Of a DNA stretch of 64,000 nucleotides, positions 59,637-64,000 are shown piece after piece. The stretch's first letter is position 1. Each line of letters starts with the position of its first letter. Where the stretch lies: IMG/VR virus record IMGVR_UViG_3300046697_000246, positions 1 to 64,000 of that record, one strand, 5' to 3'. Position numbers and translations under genes: made by a program. The notes beneath the pieces are model-generated. The model saw nothing but the letters and a program-made list of their open reading frames with translations, was not told the origin of the DNA and searched no databases. This stretch comes from a virus.

Positions 59637-59640
59637 GTCT

Positions 59641-60288
59641 TCATTTTCGCGCCTCCGGTTTATCGTAGGGCAGTCCGACGAAAGCAAAGACGGCTTCCTC
59701 GGATTCCATCGCTCGCGCTTCGTCACCCCGCGAGAATCCCGCACCGTATGGATTCCATTTCCATCCGCGTTCCTGCGCGGACATGCAGATGCGCGTGTTG
59801 CTGTCCGCCGGGCCGGTTCGGCAGACGAGATAGTTGTGCCAGTTCTCCGCCGTCGCCGCGAAGAAGTCCACGGGCAGCCCGGTGGCACGGTGGCGCATCA
59901 GTTTATTTTTCGCGCCATACATTTCCGATCCGTTCACATTCTTGCGCCGTTCCAGCACGCCGGATTTTTCGAGCGCGGCGATTACTTCGTCCGCGAGATT
60001 TACCGTGATGCTGGCGAACATATCGGCAGGGTCTTGGCGCTCTTCGGTTTTTCCGATGTAGAGGATTTCAGCATCGCCCACGGTGGTCTTTCGCCGGCGC
60101 AGTGAGCCAGCGACGACGAGGCGCTCACAGACTGGCTTGAGCGCCGCGCAGAGTTCCGCAGCCACCTTCATTCCAACGGCGTTGTCGAAGCGAGGTTTCT
60201 GTCCAGACGCCGAACACATCGCTGCACCCGCAATGACTGCTGCGGTCACAGTTTTCGGCGATGGTGGCGTTTTTGGCGCAGCAGTCAT
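59641..60288 (-). CDS. PolX-like nucleotidyltransferase (cassette)
   Basis: About 215 aa. VAGSLRRRKTTVGDAEILYI (near residue 59) is the GS-RR...GD-x-(D/E) site of the Pol beta fold, and LPVDFFAA near 142 supplies the third acidic residue. The C-terminus (ESEEAVFAFVGLPYDKPEAR) matches the end of PolX-family enzymes, which add nucleotides in DNA repair or synthesis. It may fill or extend DNA ends. An internal ATG (GMKVAAE) could also be used; the extra N-terminus is coded by site H. Confidence 0.75.
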   Translation of the reverse strand: MTAAPKTPPSPKTVTAAVIAGAAMCSASGQKPRFDNAVGMKVAAELCAALKPVCERLVVAGSLRRRKTTVGDAEILYIGKTEERQDPADMFASITVNLADEVIAALEKSGVLERRKNVNGSEMYGAKNKLMRHRATGLPVDFFAATAENWHNYLVCRTGPADSNTRICMSAQERGWKWNPYGAGFSRGDEARAMESEEAVFAFVGLPYDKPEARK

Positions 60289-60309
60289 GGGGTGAGCTTT
60301 GCGTTCGGC
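60209..60309 (-). repeat. attC site H
   Basis: Boxes GCCGAAC (60209-60215) and GTTCGGC (60303-60309). Arms GCTGCACCCGCAATGACTGC and GCAGTCATGGGGTGAGC pair with two extra bases; about 10 bp of arm are perfectly paired. Confidence 0.9.
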
Positions 60310-60527
60310 TGCTTTATTGCTTGGGCATTCCAGTTGCGGCGGGCGGTGTGGCGAGTCCACGCCATTTTTCCGCTCCGACCGCATTTGGGACATAGCAGCC
60401 AGATCAGTCCGCCGCCACCGTCCCATATCGGGAGCGTTCCACAGTTACACGGCAGCAGCCGAACAAGCCTGCCGGAGCCAACCGTGGTTGGCCGTCTCTT
60501 TTTATTCGCTACGGATTTCTTTTTCAT
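60285..60527 (-). CDS. Lar-like zinc protein (cassette)
   Basis: 80 aa. LLPCNCGTLPIW near residue 27 and LLCPKCGRSG near 47, then ARRNWNAQAI, fit the restriction-alleviation protein Lar (two CxxC pairs and a final W-N motif), which counters host type I restriction. The cassette itself has no start codon before this domain, so translation must begin at the ATG 60527 in the loop of site I. The stop lies in site H. Confidence 0.65.
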   Translation of the reverse strand: MKKKSVANKKRRPTTVGSGRLVRLLPCNCGTLPIWDGGGGLIWLLCPKCGRSGKMAWTRHTARRNWNAQAIKQPNAKLTP

Positions 60528-60568
60528 AAAGTCTCTAGTCCACGGCGGCGCATCAGGCACCGTTCGGC
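60458..60568 (-). repeat. attC site I
   Basis: Boxes GCCGAAC (60458-60464) and GTTCGGC (60562-60568). Arms GCCTGCCGGAGCCAACCGTGG and CCACGGCGGCGCATCAGGC pair with mismatches and two extra bases. The loop contains the ATG used by the Lar-like gene. Confidence 0.85.
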
Positions 60569-61095
60569 TTCTGATACACGATCCAGTGTGTTCGGGTGTT
60601 TCCGACCCGCTGACCAAATAGCGGCTTCTGGTCGGTGAGCGACAAAACGGTTGTCAGCTTCACCCGATGTTCATTCCATTTGAAAACGAGCGTTCCCAGA
60701 GGACACAGGACGCGGAAGCATTCACGGAAGCCGGCCGAGATTTCGTTGCGCCAGTCGAGCGGAAGGCTTCCGTATTTCTTTATCGTCCTTCCGTTCGGCC
60801 CGCACCAGGTATGCGGCGGGTCGAATACGACGAGCGCGAAAGTGCAGTCAGGGAATGGCAGTTCCTTGAAGTTTGCCAGCACGTCGGGATTTACGACGAT
60901 GCTTGCCGGTTTCGGGCCGGTGTGGTCTATAAGCGTTTCGCGGCGCTTATCCACGAACAGAGCGCGAGGGTCTGATTTATCAAACCAGAACATCCGACTC
61001 CCGCAGCACGCATCCAGCACAGAAGCCGAACAAGTCCTTGGAGGCAAAGACGCCACGCCTTGCGCTCCATCATTGATTTCAATTTGAGTATTCAT
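60553..61095 (-). CDS. SAM-dependent methyltransferase (cassette)
   Basis: Up to 180 aa. VLDACCGSRMFWFDK is motif I of a class I methyltransferase (SAM binding) and LVVFDPPHTW near residue 92 is motif IV (DPP(H/Y)), the usual sign of an N6-adenine or C4-cytosine DNA methylase or a related base methylase. A GTG at 61020, right after the recombination point, would give a 156-aa form; the longer start lies in site J. It could protect phage DNA from restriction. Confidence 0.75.
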   Translation of the reverse strand: MNTQIEINDGAQGVASLPPRTCSASVLDACCGSRMFWFDKSDPRALFVDKRRETLIDHTGPKPASIVVNPDVLANFKELPFPDCTFALVVFDPPHTWCGPNGRTIKKYGSLPLDWRNEISAGFRECFRVLCPLGTLVFKWNEHRVKLTTVLSLTDQKPLFGQRVGNTRTHWIVYQKPNGA

Positions 61096-61146
61096 TTTAC
61101 GTTCGAGGCGGCGCTGTCGGCGTCTTGCCTCAAGTCTGCGTTCGGC
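61025..61146 (-). repeat. attC site J
   Basis: Boxes GCCGAAC (61025-61031) and GTTCGGC (61140-61146). Arms AGTCCTTGGAGGCAAAGACG and CGTCTTGCCTCAAGTCT pair almost fully with two extra bases. Confidence 0.9.
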
Positions 61147-61532
61147 GAAATGAATTGCACCGGCAGCCCCATCTCGTTTGCGATGGCGATTTCACCCGCA
61201 ACGCCTTTTGATTCCTTCCAGCCGTCGAGTGTCAGCACGATCATCGCGCAGCACGCGGCGAGGATGGCGCGGTCATACGCCTGCCAGTATTCCCACCCCA
61301 GAGGCAGATCACCGGCCAGCGCAATTGGATGCGTGTGGCTGATAGGCGAGTAGATGTGCATTCCCTTCCGCATCAGTTCCGCCGCCGCCGCGTTGACGGC
61401 TCGGAAGCGTCCTTCCCGCACCGATGCGTCTGGGTGCGAGTATGGGGTTGCGAGATATACGAGCGTTTTCGCCGAACAAGCGGATGCAGGCAACAGCCGC
61501 TGGCCATCTGGTTTTTCAAGTGTTGATTCCAT
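61092..61532 (-). CDS. DUF1937 protein, nucleoside-transferase-like (cassette)
   Basis: 146 aa. LVYLATPYSHPDASVREGRF near residue 23 and ILAACCAMIVLTLDGWKES near 98 match DUF1937, a nucleoside-2-deoxyribosyltransferase-like family common in phages, probably acting on nucleotides. The conserved start of the family (LVYLATPYSHP) comes immediately after the recombination point and has no start codon of its own; the ATG at 61532 lies in the loop of site K. Stop in site J. Confidence 0.75.
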   Translation of the reverse strand: MESTLEKPDGQRLLPASACSAKTLVYLATPYSHPDASVREGRFRAVNAAAAELMRKGMHIYSPISHTHPIALAGDLPLGWEYWQAYDRAILAACCAMIVLTLDGWKESKGVAGEIAIANEMGLPVQFISPNADLRQDADSAASNVK

Positions 61533-61583
61533 ATTCAAAGTCATTTGGTCTTCGGCGGCTGTGCCTGATCCGCAGCGTTCGGC
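61471..61583 (-). repeat. attC site K
   Basis: Boxes GCCGAAC (61471-61477) and GTTCGGC (61577-61583). Arms GCGGATGCAGGCAACAGCCGC and GCGGCTGTGCCTGATCCGC pair perfectly except for two extra bases on one strand. Confidence 0.95.
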
Positions 61584-61590
61584 GGCATTT

Positions 61591-61839
61591 TCATTCGATG
61601 CAAACAATACGCTCGGAGCCGCATTCAGGACACACGAGTTTCCCGCCGGCCACGCATGGCATTCGTTCCTCTCCGCAGTTATGGCAGCCGTGATATTTTC
61701 CGCAGGCTTGTTCTACGCTCAACGTTGCCGCCGAACAAACCGTTGCAGATAATTCGCTCTGCGCCTTCTGTTCTCGCTGCTCTCGTCGGCGAGCAACGCG
61801 CGCATACACGAGGATGGATGTTGGGTCAAAGTCGCTCAT
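61591..61839 (-). CDS. Zinc-ribbon protein (cassette), 82 aa
   Basis: The C-terminal half has Cys pairs (CHNC, C, CPEC, C) of a zinc ribbon. The N-terminal half up to residue 35 is coded by site L. A TTG at about residue 40 would start the cassette's own gene. The stop lies 8 nt before site K's box. Function unknown; zinc ribbons often bind nucleic acid. Confidence 0.5.
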   Translation of the reverse strand: MSDFDPTSILVYARVARRREQREQKAQSELSATVCSAATLSVEQACGKYHGCHNCGEERMPCVAGGKLVCPECGSERIVCIE

Positions 61840-61860
61840 ATCTGAACTTTCTCGTTAGCC
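61730..61860 (-). repeat. attC site L
   Basis: Boxes GCCGAAC (61730-61736) and GTTAGCC (61854-61860). The arms are less well paired (around CAGATAATTCGC and ATATCTG). GTTAGCC matches GGCTAAC of site M across the cassette. Confidence 0.7.
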
Positions 61861-62144
61861 ATCGGTTCGACATCCACGCCTTTCATTCCAAGAAACGCTT
61901 TTCCGTGGATTGGGCATACAAACATATCGAAGTGGTGCTTGTGACTTCGGACGCGCCACTCAGCCTTGTTCTCGCAGAGTTCGCGGTCAGCTATGACCAT
62001 ACACGTCCGCTGGCTAACCCGGCGCTGCTGCGAATCCGTGCCTCGCTTTACGGACAACGGCATCATCACCATTTCGCGGCACCATCCGGCACAGTAGCCG
62101 TCATCCGTCACCAGTTCTTTTTTGCATTTTGGACACGTTCTCAT
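61836..62144 (-). CDS. Zinc-ribbon protein (cassette), 102 aa
   Basis: CPKCKKE near residue 4 and C, C near 18-22 form a zinc ribbon; a second His/Cys group follows near 75 (FVCPIHG). The first half is coded in the long loop of site M and the second in the cassette itself, where an ATG at 62000 gives a 54-aa form. It may be a fused chain made by recombination. Stop in site L. Confidence 0.5.
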   Translation of the reverse strand: MRTCPKCKKELVTDDGYCAGWCREMVMMPLSVKRGTDSQQRRVSQRTCMVIADRELCENKAEWRVRSHKHHFDMFVCPIHGKAFLGMKGVDVEPMANEKVQI

Positions 62145-62210
62145 ATTCGTTATTTTCCTTTGCGCTCCACATCCGCCGCCGGCACGGATCGCAGAGCTTG
62201 GTCGTTAAGC
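62012..62210 (-). repeat. attC site M (long)
   Basis: Boxes GGCTAAC (62012-62018) and GTTAAGC (62204-62210). Arms GCTGCTGCGAATCCGTGCC and GGCACGGATCGCAGAGC pair nearly fully. At 199 bp it is longer than most such sites because the loop holds a coding segment. Confidence 0.75.
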
Positions 62211-62483
62211 CGCTAGCTTCAGTTTGTGGCAGTTTTTTATTTCCTCACAACATTGCGGACAAGTTATCGCTTGCGGTGGGACATTCTCCCAAGCGGATTG
62301 ATCTTGCTCATTTCCGGTCGCAGTTCCATCGAACGCTTGCCCGCAGATGGTAAATTCCGAATTGAGAGCACTTATCCGGTGGACAAATCCATCACCTGTT
62401 TTTCCGAAGCCCGTATTCTTTCGGGGCCGCGGCTTAACCCGTCGCTGCTGCGGACACGGCTTGGCGTCTTGGGATTTGCTCAT
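62205..62483 (-). CDS. Zinc-ribbon protein (cassette), 92 aa
   Basis: FTICGQAFDG near residue 45 and TCPQCCEEI near 74 give a zinc site typical of small phage proteins. No start codon lies between the recombination point and the conserved part, so the ATG at 62483, in the loop of site N, is the only ATG. The stop lies in the box of site M. Function unknown. Confidence 0.55.
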   Translation of the reverse strand: MSKSQDAKPCPQQRRVKPRPRKNTGFGKTGDGFVHRISALNSEFTICGQAFDGTATGNEQDQSAWENVPPQAITCPQCCEEIKNCHKLKLAA

Positions 62484-62540
62484 AAGGTTTCTGGTTTGCC
62501 TGCGTCCCCATGTGCCGGGTCGCAGAGCGCGTCGTTCGGC
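62432..62540 (-). repeat. attC site N (first of array)
   Basis: Boxes GCTTAAC (62432-62438) and GTTCGGC (62534-62540). The arms GCTGCTGCGGACACGGC and GTGCCGGGTCGCAGAGC pair with gaps. It lies directly at the stop of the phage operon gene at 62541. Confidence 0.75.
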
Positions 62541-62795
62541 CTATTCAGTTTTTTCGAGCCATTTCGCATATTTTTGCGCGGCTTCCTTGACGGCTTCTTC
62601 GAGTGTTTCTTTGCTTTTGGATTCACAGTAGCAGTCACCATGTATTGTAACACAGTAGCCACGACCAGCCCCCATTAACTTGAACATCTTGACCTCTTGC
62701 CCATCATCTAGTGCAGGCGCCAACGACTCTTGGCGATTTCCGTTCGATGTTTTTTTCTTCATTGGTTCTTTTGATTGTGATTTTTTAATTTTCAT
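62541..62795 (-). CDS. Small phage-operon protein, 84 aa
   Basis: A Lys-rich start, then a core with MFKLMGAGRGYCVTIHGDC and a helical end (TLEEAVKEAAQKYAKWLE), a pattern near HicB-like or small phage proteins. Its start overlaps the DUF5131 gene by 11 nt, as in the phage operons, but its stop is followed directly by attC site N. Confidence 0.5.
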   Translation of the reverse strand: MKIKKSQSKEPMKKKTSNGNRQESLAPALDDGQEVKMFKLMGAGRGYCVTIHGDCYCESKSKETLEEAVKEAAQKYAKWLEKTE

Positions 62796-63807
62796 GCGGA
62801 TCGTTAAAATCTTTTGGCCATTCCCTGATTTGAAGATGTTTCGGAAACTTGCTCATGTCGGTTTCAACTTTGCCGTCCATTGAAACTTGTTTTACCCACA
62901 CCGGAATTCCAGCCTCCAAGCCTTGCTCGACCAGCGACTCAATCCATTCGATCTTGCACTCGCGACGGCGCGGGCCGGACTCGCAGCCGATGATGAGCCA
63001 GTCAATCCCAACACCAAGTGCCCAACCGTCTTGAAACTTGGTCGAACCGGTTTTTACTTTCATCAAATCTACCGGCCCCAGCAGCGGTTCGAGCGAAAGA
63101 CCCCGGCACGCCGCCGGAATCTTGAGCGCATCCCGGACGCGCTTGTCGGCCATCGGCTGATTTTCAACCGAAGTCAGAAGGGTGATATTTTTGTGCGGAT
63201 GGTCGTAGGTAATCCATTCATTCAACCAACCAAGCAATCCACAAATCCATTCGTCGCGTCCCCCGGCATTGTGTTTTTCAGCGAGATAATTCACCGTCGC
63301 CGACATTCGCGGAAAGAAATTCTCCGGCCTCTTGGTGCAGTTGATCAGCGTCACGTCCGGGCATCGGCGTTGAACGTCAAGGAAATGAGCGAAGGTTTCA
63401 ATCGGCCACTTTAAGTCCAAGAAGTCGCTGTTTGAATCGCAGAAGATTTTTCTGATGTGGAAATTCATGCGGCACAAATTGTCGCCATCACCACGGCAAA
63501 AATGGTTCGTAGGCTCTTTGAACGCCTCGCCGCAGTCGTCGCAAATCAGCGGTCGCCGGTTCATCGCCAGCATGGACTTCTCGAAGCCCTTGACCGGCAC
63601 GCGGGCGCCATGCGGCCCCCACGTCTCAACACGTTCCCCGCGCATTCCCGGCCATCTGCCAGATCGCAGCACGCGGGCGGGAGTGTCCATCGCGGCAAAG
63701 CAATTTTTGCAGCCTTCCGAAATGCGGGAACAACCGATTACGCAATTTGAGGATGAGTCCGCCCAGGAAATTGAAGTTTTAGTTGCCATTTGTAGTGATG
63801 ACCTCAT
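62785..63807 (-). CDS. DUF5131 phage protein (Gp37/Gp68 type)
   Basis: 340 aa. ISWADSSSNCVIGCSRISEG and CKNCFAA near residue 30 are the hallmark of DUF5131 (phage Gp37/Gp68), with Cys groups that suggest a metal or cluster site. Further motifs: SLEPLLGPVDL near 243 and WLIIGCESG near 275. The family is widespread in phages and its reaction is unknown. Its ATG overlaps the previous stop (ATGA); a start at 63789 is also possible. Confidence 0.85.
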   Translation of the reverse strand: MRSSLQMATKTSISWADSSSNCVIGCSRISEGCKNCFAAMDTPARVLRSGRWPGMRGERVETWGPHGARVPVKGFEKSMLAMNRRPLICDDCGEAFKEPTNHFCRGDGDNLCRMNFHIRKIFCDSNSDFLDLKWPIETFAHFLDVQRRCPDVTLINCTKRPENFFPRMSATVNYLAEKHNAGGRDEWICGLLGWLNEWITYDHPHKNITLLTSVENQPMADKRVRDALKIPAACRGLSLEPLLGPVDLMKVKTGSTKFQDGWALGVGIDWLIIGCESGPRRRECKIEWIESLVEQGLEAGIPVWVKQVSMDGKVETDMSKFPKHLQIREWPKDFNDPHEN

Positions 63808-64000
63808 GCCTCAATGAATGCCGGTGTTTTACCGCCCCGATTTCCGACATTGATGTCCTGATGGGCAATGACGCCGGCAATCTTGCCTTCCGAATCCGTC
63901 AGGGCTTGCTTCAATCCCGTCAAATCCCATTCAACCTTGCGGACCAGGTCCGGCCTGGATTTCATCAATTGGAAATCATTGATCTGGTCAATAATCCAGA
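63804..64000 (-). CDS. Partial gene at window edge
   Basis: The last 64 codons of a minus-strand gene continuing beyond 64000. The chain is mixed and polar, with Val/Ile strands and a Gly-rich end. Coupled by ATGA to the DUF5131 gene. Function not recognisable from this part. Confidence 0.55.
   Translation of the reverse strand, partial: WIIDQINDFQLMKSRPDLVRKVEWDLTGLKQALTDSEGKIAGVIAHQDINVGNRGGKTPAFIEA

Larger units (their letters stand above)
56580..62540 (-). mobile_element. Integron-like attC gene-cassette array
   Basis: A block of 13 clear attC-type sites (59-base elements) and two half sites, with about a dozen cassette genes, all read on the minus strand, the normal sense for cassettes. 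Every clear site has outer boxes of the form RYYYAAC and GTTRRRY and two inverted arms with unpaired bases at fixed places. The boxes match between the two ends of a cassette, not within one site. No tyrosine recombinase (intI) or attI is visible in the window. The array lies directly downstream of a phage operon, whose promoter probably drives the genes. Confidence 0.85.

Noticed and set aside
56580-62540. CRISPR array
   Set aside because: Repeats are palindromic, vary in sequence and are separated by 150-600 bp containing genes; attC sites explain them better.

Overview
The window is phage (or prophage) DNA: a head-packaging and virion module of podovirus-like type fills about 3.8-53 kb, flanked by clusters of small minus-strand accessory or early genes. 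No tail sheath, tail tube or tape-measure gene is seen, and a portal, scaffold, capsid, adaptor, nozzle and internal-virion-protein order is present, so a short-tailed virion is inferred. Several proteins carry Gram-negative type Sec signal peptides, and DUF5977 repeats, a P-domain and discoidin domains occur in virion proteins. This points to an uncultivated Gram-negative host, perhaps Verrucomicrobiota or Bacteroidota, but the window cannot settle that. Gene packing is extreme: most neighbours are coupled by ATGA or GTGA overlaps.

Layout. 0-3.4 kb: small minus-strand genes with a replication-like protein behind a strong promoter and three 22-bp-spaced repeats. 3.8-6.3 kb (minus): coiled or acidic protein, Cys-rich secreted protein, terminase large subunit. 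6.3-19.8 kb (plus): portal, scaffold-like, major capsid, an adaptor fused to DUF5977 repeats, and a 1308-residue adhesin with Big2, VWA, discoidin and P domains. 19.8-27.4 kb (plus): nine glycosyltransferase-like genes, each overlapping the next by 4 nt. 27.4-29.8 kb: a small protein and a nozzle-like protein. 29.8-44.2 kb (mostly minus): a DNA-binding protein, a 2038-residue protein with an HExxH motif and a very basic tail, an ATP-grasp-like protein, an HExxE protein and three internal-virion-like proteins. 44.3-53.2 kb (plus): an exported GH27-like fibre, other exported proteins, lysis-like small membrane proteins, a metallophosphoesterase and DUF1353. 53.2-56.4 kb (minus): zinc-finger, replication-like, HNH and ribbon-helix-helix-like genes.

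The most unusual part is 56.58-62.54 kb. It is an array of 13 clear attC-type recombination sites (59-base elements), plus two half sites, carrying about a dozen gene cassettes in one orientation: an SPFH-like membrane protein, HNH nuclease, PolX-like nucleotidyltransferase, Lar-like zinc protein, SAM methyltransferase, DUF1937 protein and several zinc-ribbon proteins. Each site has paired arms with two unpaired bases at fixed places, and the 7-bp end boxes match across cassettes rather than within sites, as integron recombination predicts. No integrase is in the window. The array sits directly behind a phage operon (DUF5131 and its neighbours, 62.5-64 kb), whose promoter probably drives it.

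Regulation seen in the sequence: a family of (T)GTTGAC promoters, several of them giving nearly leaderless messages; a 14-bp palindrome TGCCA-N4-TGGCA at three late-gene promoter regions; a repeated promoter and hairpin leader in front of two paralogous clusters (3.3 and 56.4 kb); and several hairpin terminators.
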